Positions 14,201 to 29,200 of a stretch of 64,000 bases of DNA are shown one piece after another. The DNA comes from Chelonoidis abingdonii. Taxonomy: Eukaryota > Chordata > Testudines > Testudinidae. The translations under genes and the position numbers were made by a program. Where the stretch lies: assembly GCF_003597395.2 (NCBI RefSeq), contig NC_133770.1:81718564-81782563 (forward strand). Reading direction: 5' to 3'. Within the stretch, counting starts at the first letter, position 1. The number at the start of each line of letters is the position of its first letter. The notes beneath the pieces are model-generated. The model ran no database searches. It saw nothing but the letters and a program-made list of their open reading frames with translations, and had not been told where the DNA came from.

Positions 14201-17200
14201 CAAAACCTCGTTATCTGAACCTCCACATTATCTGAATCCCTTCCTTGTCATTGCTGGGGGACAAGAGAGAAGAGACCCTCAGCTGCGGGGCAGGCCACCT
14301 TGCTGCTGTATAACTCCCATGGCAGCGGAGGGAGACCTCTGCCACCCTGCTGTTGTGGGTGAGAGTGAGTAGGGTGTGACTGTGGAGCTCCAGAGGGCTG
14401 GTGAGAACCGATTCCTGCAGGTGCAAGGTGCAGGGGAGGCTGCAGTTCTGGTGGGGCAGAGCAGAGTCCTGGCCAGGGGTCTCCACTCTGCCCTACTAGG
14501 AAGGCAGCCTCCCCCCGCAACTTTGTATCTGCAACATTTGAAAGGGCAGGCATGTCAGTGCAGGGAGCCCTCTGCAGCCCTGCTGTGCTGGGAGCGAGTG
14601 AATGGAGCCATGAAAGTGAAGCTGCAGAGGGCTTACTGCACTGCCACTCCTGCCCTCCCAATTATCCAAATGAAATTTGTGCCCCCCATGCTATTCAGGA
14701 GGATACATGAATGCATATGGATGGGCAGCACATCAATATCTGGAAGGTGCTCATATAACGCAGTGATCACTGCGTTGTAGCCAGAGTAGAGCCACTGTAT
14801 AAAGGAATATGGACTGGGTCAGCATGAGGGTGAGCTGTCCAATTGCCACAGGGCTGATGGAATAGGAGGAGATCTGCTCTCCACTGCATTCTTCTCCCAC
14901 CACCTCCCCACCTCTGGAGGAGCCGTGGCCCAGAAGCATGCATGCAGCGTAGCTGGTGAAGGATTGGGAAGAAGGGAGAAGCATGCTGCTGGTTACTGCT
15001 CTCTCTCTCTCCACACTATCACCCTACAGACATGCTGTTTGGCTCCCTTTCACACATAGTATCACAGGGACTAGTACACATTTGGCTACTGTAGTTTGAG
15101 GCACCTTTGTATGGATTCACACAAAACCCCTGCACAGAGTCACCTGGCCCCTTATGTTCTATAATTCTGTTTCTCTTGGGGGAAAAAAAACAAATAATTA
15201 AAACCAACTTTAAAAGTGCTTCCTCTTGTGTTTTTAGGGCAGCAGAATGGCTCAGCTTCACGATGCAGCCTTCTCACACCAAAAACCCTAAGGGCAACAT
15301 TCTTAATTAGCCAAGACATGAGATGTCAACGTGCAGCCACGGATATGCTGTGCTATGCCGGCAGCATGCCACTCCTGCACGTGTAAGGACATAGCACATG
15401 GCAGGTCCTGGTGCAGTTCTTCCATGTTTTGTTCCTCATGTAAGCCTAGATTTCTCTCTATTTTTTTGTAAATTGTTGGGGCATGTGTATATAGTGTTAA
15501 AGATAGAAAGACTGGTAGTGTTAGAAACCAGTGCTTTCTATTCATCCACCAGCCACTACAGACGGCTACACCCTAAACATCCATTTCCAGACAAAAGCCA
15601 GGATATAGGATTTTGCATAATCCCCACTGACACATGTTCTGAAAAGAGAAGGAAAGGAAAAGTCACCTGTGGAGGTTAGTGCTGATATCATGGATCAGCA
15701 AGTGTCCGAGGGAGAGATGATTAATTTCTGTCCATTGTTATAAAAACAGATTTTTAATATCCTCTCTCCCCAGTGCACCTAACTTTGATAAAATTAAACC
15801 AATACTCACCAAAATCCAATGTGTTATCCTGAGCCAGGGAATAATTTCCTTGAAATGTTGTGGGATTAATCAGACAAAGCATTTTTCAGATACGACTGAA
15901 TGAAAAAAATTCAAAGGTTTATACTTTTATGGACATTTCCTAACATTTGTGGGAATATTATAGCTTAGAAATGGTTTGGCAGAGAAACACTGCATTTGAT
16001 TATTTCTTAACCTTGGGCTAGATTGTGGCAGTCTCCTTGCTCACATAAATGAGCAGTTACTCACAAGTCAGCATATTAGAGTCAGATCCCCAGCTCATAG
16101 AAGTCAATGGAAAGATGTCCATTGACTTCAGTGATCTTTAGCTTAGGCCCTTAATGAATTAATACTAATAGGCCTTCAATGGGACTATTTGTGTGAGTAA
16201 CTGTTCACCCATGTGAGGAACAGAAGCCAAGGGATTGCAATCTAGCCCAGAGAAAATAAAAGAATGATGCTGGTCACTTTTCTTTCTAATCTTCTAGCTC
16301 TCTCATTTTCCTCTCTTCATGTCACCTGCATGGACTCCTATTCCTATTTCTGTATTATCCCTGTAGCACAATACAACTGGAAAGAATACTGCCCTGTACC
16401 ACAGCAAGAGCACTAGAAGAGTTTGTGCGTGTGAAGAATTGTTTATGGGTTTATACCCAACAGCTGAAATCTGACTTTACACAAGCCGTAGCCCAGGCAT
16501 GCACATGGGCTTTACAACATGTGCTTGGATTAAGGACTGACAAAACAATTAAAAAAAATTGGATCCACCCTCCTCCACATGCACAGACAACACAAAAACA
16601 CAGTTTGAAGCAGATTAAAAACTAGCTGAAGTGGGTGTAGAAGTGCTTTTTCTCTGGGGTCTGCTCTTGAGAAGTACAGAGTATCCTCAATGGGAGCTGA
16701 GGGTTCCCAGCACATGACAAAAGTCAGGCCTTTAAAGAGCCTTGGAACACGTGGAGAGCTTTTCTTTTCTAAGACGACTGAATGAATTTCCGGGCTCATT
16801 AATGAGTGGCTGACAGCACAGGCTAGATGAAATAGGTGTACATTTTCTGACTGCATACAAGCTATAAATTTTTAACAGTGAGAGTAGTTAACCATTGAAC
16901 AAATTACCAAGGGTCATGGTGGATTCTCCATCATGGACAATTTTTAAATTAAAATTGGATTTAAAAGATATGCTCAGGAATTATTTTGGGGAAGTGTGTT
17001 ATATAGGGGTCAGACTAGAGGATCATCAGGGTCTCTTCTGGGCTTGGAATCTAGGAATCTTCCCCATGCAGCTCTGCAAACACACCAAAGCGCTAACCTG
17101 CAACAGCCCTGCTATTCCACTCCTGAGACTCTCCTGAACACATCATGCTAGTTTTATACTTAACTTGATGGCTCTGTGATATATAGAAATGTCCAGTAGG

Positions 17201-20200
17201 TGAGACACCTAGCCAAATTTGAACCTAGAAAAAAAGTAAAGGGAATGTGTGACTGGTGAAGAGTAGAGCTTTTCACTTCAAGATCACATGTTACACTGAC
17301 CCAGATTAGTAGTGTTCAAAAGTTATCATCTGCTGGCTGTTCAGTGACCTATGTGAAATGATTCTAGTCTAGTTCCTAGTGGATTAACATCCACGTCACA
17401 AAACTATAGTCACAACTGCTGCCATCCTTGGCAGTTTCAGCAGTGAGGCCCAGGAATCCATAAGCATAGACAGTGAACTCTCCTCTCATCACTAGAGGCT
17501 CTCTCTTCAATCAAGAGATTGACGGAGTCAAGAACAGGGGAGGGCAGGAGCTGGAAAAAGTTTGCACCTATAAGCAGAGTCAGGATGAGCGCTACCCTGA
17601 CATCTGGTGGTGAATTGTAGGGAGTGTGGAAAGAATTTTAAGAATTTCAAAGAGTGTGGAAAGATTTGTATTGGCATCCACCCCCCACTTAGCATAAGCC
17701 CACAGCAGACTGGGAAGGTTATTTTAACAGCTCTGGGATCCCCAATTTCTTTGTTATTGGGGCAGGAGGAAAAAAAAAGTTTGTCACCCTGATTGTGTGA
17801 ATGGGGAGCTGTGGGACTGCTTTGTGACAGAGATGACTCAATCTCAGTTGGGTGGTACTTGCTAAACATGGGACATGGGTTCCAAAACCCCATGAATTGA
17901 GAGAGGTTGGGGATTGGTGTGTGTACCTGATGGTATGGGCCCCTTTTTGAGGGCCTGGAACACCAATTGCACTCCTCTCTCCAATGTTAAAGAGTAGAGC
18001 TAATTTTGATTCCATTAGGAGTCCATCTAGAGACTGCTGAGCTGAATTCATGTTGGGCCAATGGTGCACCAGCACCAGGGCTCCCCTACTAAGAGCTGAA
18101 ATCACTGAAAGAGCTGAGCTGAATCACTGAGTGCTGTGTTAACTAGTGGGGGAGCCTGAAGACCTATTGCTAAGTGGCTGGCAGAGTGGAGCAGTTTGCA
18201 GTGTGTTGGAGCAGCCCATGGAACAGTGAGCAGAGTGAAGTGGTTTGCAGGGACAGCTGGAGGAGCGGCACAGCTGGTGTGGTGGAGCGGGTCATGGTGA
18301 AGGCTGCAGCAGAACTCCATGGAGAGGCGGAGCAGTTGGCCCTGGCCCACGTAAGGTGCCCCTTAACATCCTGTGTGGACTCCCCCTGCCCCCCATGTCC
18401 ACCCAGGCTGGGGGGGTAAAACTCTCCAGATAAACTCTTGAATTCTGGGGTGACACTGACCAGAGACTTTTGGGTTGTTGGACTTTGGAGTAAATGGACT
18501 TAAGACCCTAAGGGGAAAAGGACATTGCCAAATGTACTTGGAGGTGGGTTTTGTTTATGTTTTGTGTTATAATCCTGTTTGTGGTGTTTCTCCAATGTGA
18601 TGCCGCATTGTTTCCTTCCTTTATTAAAAGGATTTTTGCTACACTCAGACTCCATGCTTGCGAGAGGGAAAGTATTGCGTCCTAGAGGCACCCAGGAGGG
18701 TGTGGTATGTAAGTGTCCCAGGTCATTGGGTGGGGGCTCGAGCCAGTTATGCATTGTGTTACTGAAACGGAACCCCTGGATACTGAACCCGGCCCTTGTT
18801 GCGGCCAACTCAGAGGGGCAGAAGGGTTACACACCTATGCTTCCCATGCTCTTCCATCTATTGTTTAGACAGAGGACTTTAGTCTCCAGATTTTCAGTCT
18901 AGTCTCATTCACAAGCACTGAAGTCACTTATAACAAACATGTAAAGAAAATAACATTAAAAAAAGTAATCCAGATTTCCAGAAAAGAAAAGCAAATAATG
19001 CGCCAACCTGCTAGCACAGCTGGGGCCCTATGTTGCTCCCACTGAAAACAACAGCAAAACTCCAATAGAAGTTGAGCTCCTAATCCTTTCAGAGGATTTT
19101 TATTTTAATTATTTTACATTAAACAGCTTTTTCAAAGGACGGCTCAAGACCCTAGAAGTACTAGACATTAAAGGGTCAGATTGACTGGTACGATCTGGTC
19201 CCTCTGTGCCATTCAGGAAGTACAAAGAGGCTAGATTCTGGCCCTAAATGGTCTCCAGAACATTTCTCTCATAAGAACTCTGATGATGTGAGCCCAGTGG
19301 AACCAGTTCCTGCTCCAGCCGTCCCACTCCACCATGGTGAAAGTGTCATGCTGGGGAAGGAGGAAACATGTGAGGGGAAAATACCTGAAGGAGCATTGCT
19401 CCACTACACAGATCCTCCTTTGTCATAAGTAAAAGCAGCCCACAAGCTACACTAACTACTGCCAGGACCCAGCAGGCTCTGAATAAGGGATAAGTAACTT
19501 TTTTGGCATCGAACTGCTATTTCCAAATCTCCATTTGAGCCTCACCTTTCACACTGCACTTGAAGGTTTGGCTTACTACTCCTGTATCATTTTCTTTTTC
19601 TGCTGGCCATTCATACACGTAGACTGTAGTCCGAGATGATCCGGCATCAAGCACTATCCCATACTGGGGGGGAAAAAAAAAAAGGTTACAGTTTACAATC
19701 CAAAATTTGTCAGCCTTTTGTTTTTTTAAAAAACTACCACAAGGTTTTCAGGTCATTGTGCCGCACATTTACTGAAACACAAAAAGAACACTTTGACATG
19801 TACTAGAGTCATATTAACTAAAAACATCAGGTACTTGGACAATCTGCATGAATCAGGCCACACATGGAGTCTGAATGATTCCTAATGAAAAACTAGTGCA
19901 CAGTATAGCAAACAAACACGCCACAACTTGGCTACTTTGGTTGCAACTACCATTTCCAGGAGAAGCAGCATGTTACAGAGGCTGACAAGTGACTTCTGCT
20001 TTCCCTGCAGCCATCATAGCGGCAATCACCTCTTGATTTACCAAACATTGTCAACTTCCAGGAAAACTAGCAGACAAAGTCATTCTTGCTTGATCTGTAG
20101 ACTGGAAGCATTTACAGCAAACAGAATATTTAACTTGAATGTAACTTGAATGGTCCCCTGGCATTTCTTTACATCCATTGTGTAGCACAGCCCCATTATT

Positions 20201-23200
20201 TTAACAGAGAGCATTAGGTGACTGCTCCAGTTTACCAGAAGGCTGTATGAAGAATGTGCTTCCTCTGTGCTCACACAAGCAGGTTACAGAATTGGGGAAA
20301 TATATCTATTTGTGCTCAAGGTAAATTACTCTAAAAATGCAGCCGTTATGGGAGGTAATGTAATAACGTACTTTGGTGTGTGGATTTCTTTAAGGAGACT
20401 CAGAAGCTTCGTGTATATTGTCAAACGTATGTTACTGCCTTAGCAATGAGCATTGACATGGTCTGACTTTAAGTACTAATGTATAATTGTGCAATGCAAC
20501 TAGAAGCCCAGAGAAGTCCTGCCTGACAGTATCACAAACAGAACACAATCATTATTGTTTCTTTCAGAATAAAATCCAGATATACACAGGACACCAATTA
20601 ATTCCTTCTTCTGGATGGAGACTCATACCTGCTGCAAAGCCACTAACATCAATAGCATCACACTAAGGATGACTGGGTCATTGCATATTTAAATGGTTAC
20701 ACAACATGTACATTTTAATATCTCTCGCATCACAGTGATATTTAGGCCCTTGGGCTTACTCTTTGCCAGGTATTATTACTTTACTTATATTACAGTTCTA
20801 TCTAAAGACCCCCTCTGAAATTAGGGCCCCACTGTGCCAAACAACGTACACACACACATAGTAAGAGACAGTCCCTGCCCAAAAGAGCTTACATAGTCTA
20901 ACTATACAAGACAGATGGGAGAGAGGAAGTTCACCTCTACCTCAATATAACGTGACCCGATAAAACACAAATTCAGATATAACGCAGTAAAGCAGAACTC
21001 CGGGGGGAAGTGGGGGGCTGCGTGCTCCGGTGGATCAAAGCAAGTTCAAAATAATGTGGTTTCACCTATAATGCGGTAAGATTTTTTGATTCCCCGAGGA
21101 CAGCTTTGTATCTAGGTAGAGATATATCATTAACTCCATTCACAGAGGATGTCATTGAACCGCAGAGAAATTAAGTGACTTGCCCAAGGTTATACATGAG
21201 GTCTGTGGCAGAGCTGGGCACTGAACTCAGATGTCCCCTGTCCTAGTCTGCTGCCTTAACCACCAGATCATTCTTCATCCCCATATGTCCATCAATGGCT
21301 ATTAGCAAGGATGGCCAAGGACGGTGTCCCTAGCCTCCGTTTGCCAGAAACTGGGAATGGGCAACAGGGGATGGATCACTTGAAGATTACCTGTTCTGTT
21401 CATTCCCTCTGGGGCACCTGGCATAGGCCACTGTCAGAAGACAGGATACTGGGCTAGATGGACCTTTGGTCTGACCCAGTATAGCTGTTCTTAGGGAAAA
21501 AAAATCACCTATCGCTAGAACAACATAATTTGAGTCAAAAGGTAAAAAAAGGACAGAGCAGCGGAAAAAAAATCAGTTTTTCCTCCCTCTCTTTTTTATT
21601 GGGATTTTCACCCATGATTTTCCATCAACTCGAATCATGACCTTTCTTTAATATTCAGCAAAAATCTATTCAGTAGACTATATTGTAGTATTAGTAAGAG
21701 AGGGTGTACAGGCAAAAAACAAAACAAAAAAACAAAAAACACACACACCAGCCAAATGAAAGGGAGCTGGAACTCTGCTGCTGTCTAGTTGAAATGAGAA
21801 AGATGAAAAGAGAGGTGGCTTGAAGAAAAAAAAGTCACAGAATCACAGAAGTGTAGAACTGGAAGGGACCTTGAGAAGTCACCTAGTCCAGTCCCCTGCA
21901 CTCAAGGCAGGATTATGTAATAACTACACTATTCCTGACAGGTGTTTGTTTAACCCATTTTTAAAAACCTCCAAGGAGAGATTCCCCAACCTCTTTAGGC
22001 AATTTGTTCCAGTGCTTTAACTACCCTGACAGCTAGGAAGTTTTTCCTAAAGTCCAACCTAAACCGCCCTTGCTGCAATTTAAGCCCATTGCTTCTTGTC
22101 CTAGCCTCAGAGTTTAATGAGAACATTTTTTTGCCCTCTTCCTTGTAACAACCTTTTATGTACTTGAAAACTGTTATGTGCCCCCCCACTTCCCCCAGTC
22201 TTCTCTTCTCCAGACTAAATAAAACCAATTTTTTTCCCAATCTTTCCTTGTAAGTTATATTTTCTAGACCTTTAATCATTTTTGTTTCTCTCTTCAGGAC
22301 TTTCTCCGATTTGTCCACATTTTCCCTCAAACGTAGGCCCCCAAAAGTGGATACAATACTTCACTGAGGCCTAATCAGTGTGGAGTAGAGAGGAAGAATT
22401 ACTTCTGGTGTCTTGCTTACAACACTCCTGCTGATACATCACAGAATGTTTGCTTTTTTTTTTTTTGCAACAGTGTTACACCATTGATTCATATTTAGCT
22501 TGTGATCCACTCTGACCATCAGATTCCTTTCCACAGTATTCTTTCCTAGGCAGCCATTTCCCATTTTGTGTGTGCGCAACTGATTGTTCCTTCCTAAGTA
22601 GAGTACTTTGCATTTGTCCTTGTTGAATTTCATCCTGTTTACTTCAGACCATTTCTCCAGTTCATTTTGAATTTTAATCCTATCCTCCAAAGCACTTGCA
22701 ACCCCTCCCAGCTTGATATCATCTGCAAACTTTATATAAGTGTACTCTCTATGCCATTATGTAACTCACTGATGAAGATATTGAACAGAACCAGAACTGA
22801 TCCCTGCAGGACCCCGCTCAATATGCCCTTCCAGCTTGACTGTGAACCACTGATAAGTACTCTCTGGGAACATTTTCCAACCAGTTATGCACCCACCTGA
22901 TGGTAGTTCCATCTAGGTTGTATTTCCCTAGTTTGTTTATGAGAAGGTCATTTAAGATATACCACATCTACCACTTCCCCCATCCACAAAGTTTATTACC
23001 CTGTCAAAGAAAGCTATCAGGTCGGTTTCACATGATTTGTTCTTAACTAATCCATGCTGACTATTACTTATCACCTGATTATCTTCTAGGTGTTTGCAAG
23101 TTGATTGCTTTATTATTTGCTCTATTATCTTTCTGAGTACTTAATTTAAACTGAAGTTGTCCCCTTGTTGCTACATTTGTAATTTCTCCATCACACAGCT

Positions 23201-26200
23201 TTTACTGTTAGTGGGGCACTCATTTCATTGCTCTTGTTTTCCTTTACTGACACTTGTAACAGATTCTATGGATGTGACTCCTCTATCTGATCTCTTGGGT
23301 AATCACTTACTCTTGTACAAACTGCATGTAAAACTCTACCATTTGGATCTGGTGCCATTTTACACCCACTGTTTGTGTGTCCAAGAAAAAAAATGTTCAA
23401 GGAGCTGGTGAACCAGTTCCTGTCTCCCTAACACAGCTGACTGATCTATTTACTTAGGCTATGGCTACACTACGGCCCCTACAGCGGCACAGCTGTACCA
23501 CTCCAGCTCTACCATTGTAAGGTCTCCTGTGTGGCCGCCCTCCTGCCAGCCTAACTAAACCACCCCCAACGAGCAGCGTTAGCGATGTTGTCAGTAGAGC
23601 CTCTTCTGCCAACATAGCACTGTCCACACCAGCACTTTTGCTGGTGAAACTTATGTCAGTCAGGGAGGTGTTTTTTTCACATCCCTGACCAACAAAAGTT
23701 TTACCACCAAAAGTGGTAGTGTAGATAAAGCCAAAGGTCTGGTCAAACTGGTAAAAGTTGCACTGGTTTAACTCAATCAATTTTAAAATCAATCTAGTTA
23801 AACAGATGCAAACGCCTGTAGTGGACCACATTTAAACCAGTTAACCCTTACTTAAATCGGATTAGCTTAGGCCTGGTCTACACTACATGTTTAAACCAAT
23901 TTTAGCAGTGTTAAACCAATTTAACGCTGTACCCGTCCACACAACGAGGCCCTTTATATCGATATAAAGGGCTCTTTAAATCGGTTTCTGTACTCCTCCC
24001 CAACAAGAGGAGTAGTGCTAAAATCAGTATTACCATATCGGATTAGGGTTAGTGTGGCCGCAAATNNNNNNNNNNNNNNNNNNNNNNNNNAAAGAGAGAG
24101 ATAAGGATTGTTACAAAGGAACATTATCCCAGCAGCGCTCCGTCCAGCATGGATTTTAGAACTGGCTTTTTAATGGCTCTAGCATAGGTTCTAAAGGACT
24201 GACTCTAGGTAATAACTGATATTTTAGATATAAAGAAAGTTTTGTGCTGTCACGCCCATGTTTCCCATACCAGTAACTTTTTGAATTTCAGAATCCTCAG
24301 GACAATAAAGAATTATAGTATCTGAGAATCAACTGTTATGTAATGGTGGTAGTTAACATTTCATGCAGAAATCTCATTCTGATAGTATAGTGACAATTAA
24401 CTGGGTACGAAGTGAGAGCTACTCTTAAAATTACGAGTATAAGAGTGTCATTAATATAAGAATTCAAAACTTAGAATGAGTGCAAAAATATTGAGCATGT
24501 AGTTTCCCGTCACTGAATGCTTCTGAAGTGAGATGCTTGGCGTGAGGGATCTAGGTTTAAGGAGACTTCTCTATCGTTTGCATGTACCATGTGGGGCTTG
24601 TAAGCATGCTGTCCTGCAATCGGGGGGCTTACAGGGACTGCTCTACTGTATGCACCCCCAGAAGCGCAGATTGTCCAAAGGGGGGCGTGAGAAGAACAGT
24701 GTTGGTTCTGGTGCCACGGTCCACACTGTGTTGTAGCAGTTGGACCCTGCGTAATGAGGAGTAAGACTGTATTTTCCTGAAGGCTGACGGTGGCAGATGT
24801 CTCTCCTTGGGATGTGGCCTCTCCCAGCACCTGCTGTGCAATGGGGGTGACAGAACTAAAAGAAGTTTCTCTTCGATAAGTCACTGGCAGACAGAACACG
24901 GGCACAGGACAACATACAATATTCGGATAATTCCAAAGCGGAATCTGCCCTTCTCAAATTCCATTTCAATTTGCATAGCTGGCAATATTCCCTAAATCTT
25001 GTTTCTTGAGACCCTTTTGACCTCTAAGTATCCTTCAACCCTCCGCCTTTCTTCCGTCTATCATGTTGCACGCAGAAAGATTTTGTAGAAACGCTCCTGC
25101 AACATCCAGAATTGCCAGTTGACGTGCTAAAACACTGCTGTAGCCAAGCCTCTTTCCCTGTGCAGCCTCTTGCAGCCAAAAATCCTGTTTGTTTTACTTG
25201 GTGAGAGTCGCCATTTTAAGTCCACACAGGACCTGGCTGTCAATACTTCTGACATTTGAATATTAAATAGTAAATAATTGCTAAGATTTTTCCTTTGAGG
25301 AGAGCCTCAAACTTGCATGATCTAACATGCACGACGGCGCTGCACCTACTGCTTATGTAAAGGCTGTTTTCAAGGAAAAAAAAATTTTCCCTCCCCTCCT
25401 CTTTCTTTTTCAAGGGGAAACATTAGCGCAAAGTTTGAACAGCGAAGACAGGACGAATTAAGAACTCTGGAGACAAGTGTTTGTTATTTGTTATGAGCGC
25501 AACAGGAGTAATTTCTCAGCAAAGAGGATATTGGTTGGGGTCAGTGTGAGAAGCTTGGGCAGGTGGGAAGCTTTGCAGTGTTGCTGTATTGACTTGTACC
25601 ATGTTTTCTGTGGTTTAGAGAACTTTCGTGTTGCCACAGGGCCTTTCCACAGGGTTTGAAATTGTTACCTCATGGTGATTGATCTTTTTTTTTTCCAACC
25701 CTCACTCCGTGGAGTTTCCCTTTTTGCTTTCTTTCATTAGTAGTTGGGGGTGGAATTCCTTTCAACCCAGCCTGCAGAAGAAAGTGAGGAATCTGGCTAT
25801 CAAACTCCATGGATGTCCTGGGATCAGTTGGGCACAATGACATCCACGCAAAAGCTTCTGTCTCTATACAGCTCAGGGCTGTGGCCTGCCTGCCTCTGGG
25901 AGCCACTCTTTAAGCGAGTTCCCCACCACAGGTGGGCCCTAGGAGAAGTTAATCTCCTAGCTTTCCTCCCCTGAATCTCTTTTAGTGCAGGGGAGAACAA
26001 TGCAGCTCTCTTTCCCCCCAGCCGCCCTGTTTGCAGCCTGCCCACTCCCTTCCAGCCTGAGCCCTCTCCATTCTCTTTCATCCCATATGATCCCTGGTTC
26101 TGCAAGAAGCTTCTACAGGAGAAAGGGATGAGTTGCTCCTTATGGCACTGAAATGGGTGAGGGCGTGAGGTGAGGTCCGCCCAGTTGAGGGGCCGCTCTG

Positions 26201-29200
26201 CATGAGTCAGAGTAAAGGGGTTAGTAGAAGTTAAAATGAAAACCAGAACAATCCTCTCTCCTTGAACTCCTTAGTGAACATTGTCAATGAGCCCTTGAAG
26301 AGCTTGCTCCATGGTACACAAAACAGTACACTAACTTTAGGGTGTAGTTGTACATACGTGCTTAGGTTTTGGTTTGTAAGCTCTTCAGGGCAGAGACCTT
26401 GTCTTTTTACCAGTTGTAAAGCATCCAAGCATAACACTTTGGGCACTACACAATGATAAACTTTCTGTATTTACATACACATGAACATACCCTATGTTTC
26501 CTGACATTTCATCAGACCTATTTAGAAAAATGTCTGTTATACACGTGCTAACTCGTCTCTGGATTGTTTTTAGACAAGTGCGAACATGTGAATGACCTGA
26601 CCTACTGCATCGTGATACTTTTCTGTTACAGGGGTGGATTAATGGTGGCAAAATACATCTTCCAGCAGGTCTGGAGCAGAGGTAAGACTCTCCTAATGGC
26701 AAATCCTGCAGCTGCATACTCTAGCAAAACTCCCATTTGTGATTTACTGGGCATTTTGCCCGAGTATGGGCTGAAGGGTGTGGGCCCTTTGATTTAAGTG
26801 ATGATCCTGGCACTCCATTACATGCAATTTTCCCACTTTCACTTTAGGTTTCAAGGTGCTCTCCAAAACTTCACCATATCACTTTGGATTTCTGCTCTAA
26901 GCTAGTTGTGTTTATTGCGTTACCACCTTGTTCAGATCACCAAAGATGTCCTTCTCCAGGACTGAGGTAGTTTTAAAGGGTTACAGGACAGAACAATATG
27001 ACTAAAAATGTTCTATCAAAATCAATAATACTGTGCGTTGCTACTGCTTTCACCGATAATCTCAAAGTACTTTAAAGGCAAATGTAGTATCAAGTTCACA
27101 ATGTCCCTGTAAGCTCAGCATCTGGTCTCTGTTTTAGAGATGGGGGAACTGAAGCGAGAAGAATGTGAATTGCTCAAGTCATAGCAACAAGGCAGAGGAA
27201 AGGTGGTGGCATAAGAATTCTTCATTTGCTAATCTTATGCTCTAGACATCGATTCTGCTAATCTAAATTGGCAAAGTAAGAAGAAGTTCTCTTTGTCAGT
27301 TCAACATTGATGTTTTATAGTAATAAATTATAAAATGCTTTTGATTCAAGAAATGTTTGCATTTGATCCCATTCTCCCTAGGGCTGAATTCTGCCTCAGC
27401 TTATGATCCCTGTGGTGCACATGTGTTGTCTAAAGCATGAATTTTTGACCCTAAGTGTGTAATTAAATACCCATCACACTGGTTAGAACTGTTAGCTCTA
27501 TTATCTATTCCTTCTGTTAATACCTACTGAAAGAGTAGGGAAATCGAAAAGGTGAACTGCAAATGCTTTGGAATAAGTTGAAAGTCCTGTCTGGTTCCAG
27601 AATCATTAAAGATGTATGATGCTGACTTCAGAATGCTAGATTCATACATCTTCAAAACAAATGGAACATCCTCTCTGAGAGAAGTTCTCAATTCAGGTCC
27701 CTGAGTTCTGTTTTCATCTACTAAAGCTACTATTCGGTTTAAGGAAACAGCCCCTGTGGCTTTGAGTCCTGCAGCTGCTCCCTTTGATAGTGGGTACAGG
27801 TGGTAGTTTCAGGCAGATGTTGCAATCCCACATCTTCCTGTCCCGCTGCTACTCTCTGCCCACCTCGAATTCAGCCTTATGACCCTCATAAGTTGTTTTT
27901 GAAATGATGGGATTTGCTTCCTGAGTTTAAAAACAGTCTAGAAAAATCGGCTGTGGTGTGTTTCTGTGACAACTGCTATGGCTTGGATTTCCGCTGAGGG
28001 CTTTACAGGGTAAGGGTTCAAGAGGGTTTTCCAGCCATTAGTCTGCACATCAGTATTAGGGTGCCAGGCAATCTGGTTTTCACTGGAACGTCCAGTCAAG
28101 AAAGGGATGCTGGCACTCTGGTCCCATCATTAAAAGTCTGGTCGGTGGCGCAGGCAGGGCTAAGCAGGGCTCCCTGCCTGCCCCGGCCTGCACAGCTCTG
28201 GAAGCGCCCGGTATGTCCTGCAGCCGCCTAGTGCAGGGGTGGCAGGGAGGTCATGCACTGCCCTGCCCGATGCCAGCTCCACAGCAACCCATTGGCCACA
28301 TGTTCATTTTCTGGCAATCCGAAGTTGGCCACCAGCTGTTGTGGGCTTTGTTTGGTTTGGAGGAGGCTCGCTGTCCTTGGGCAAGAGCCTTGCAGAACGC
28401 GCGCTCTTTGGTAGAGAAGGGGGACCGTGACTGTCACAGAAGCGCTGCAGTAACTTATGTTGATGTGCCAGAGGTTGGAAGCCACCAGCGTCCTAAAGTT
28501 TGGACTTAGTTATAAATTAAGTATGGAAACAGTTGGAGGAAAACAATGTTTTCTCCTAAGAAGTGTTTCCTTTTCTTTTCAAACCTGCTTCTCATTAAAC
28601 TAAAACTAGCCACCATAATGTGATCTCTGAAGCCTGTGTGTGACGATAATATGTACTCCCATGCCATTGACAGCACTCCAGCCATCGCCTCATGATTTTA
28701 CAATACCTACAGGCAAGTTTCTTACCACAACCTGTGTCCATTGTGTTTTTTTTGCCCAATGATTGTTCAATGCCTGTCAGCAAACGATCTGAGGCTGTCA
28801 GTTTTCGCGAATACAGTAGTTCATGAGGAAGAACTAGTCTATGCACACAGGCTCAGGCATGAAAGGGCTTGTGACTCCGCCAACATTGTGAAATGAAGTA
28901 ACGATCAGGGAAGGACAATGTCTTGCAGCTAAATGATTGGAAAAAGTTTCAGTGTTGTAACAACCCCTAGCTTTGACACCTAGCAAGCTCTGGTGCTTGT
29001 GAAAGGTTTCTATGTACTATACAGAGCACTTTGGTCAAAGGCTACTTTTCGCTATTGTTCTGTCTCTGGTATCATAATATTTTCTTTTCTCTGGCACATG
29101 TTTTCTTTGTGTTCTAAAATGTCTTTTGAAAGTCAATATATACAGAGTATTTTTTTTTAATATATGGGCACAACTGATTAGTTCCAGAGATCCTTGTCTA

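Larger units (their letters stand above)
12989..19545. other. ENTPD3 intron between coding exons 3 and 4
   Basis: The intron is 6.6 kb with no host exon recognised. It holds a MIR, a CR1 tail and an LTR-like unit (separate entries). Near 14,190-14,770 is a sequence with CGTTATCTGAACC and CAATTATCCAAAT words like a pogo/Tigger-type element. Near 16,060-16,250 is an old dispersed-repeat remnant. Confidence 0.5.

Noticed and set aside
14248..14780. Overlapping open frames of 134 and 137 aa on both strands
   Set aside because: They mirror each other in a GC-rich repeat-like stretch, with no conserved domain and no splice context.
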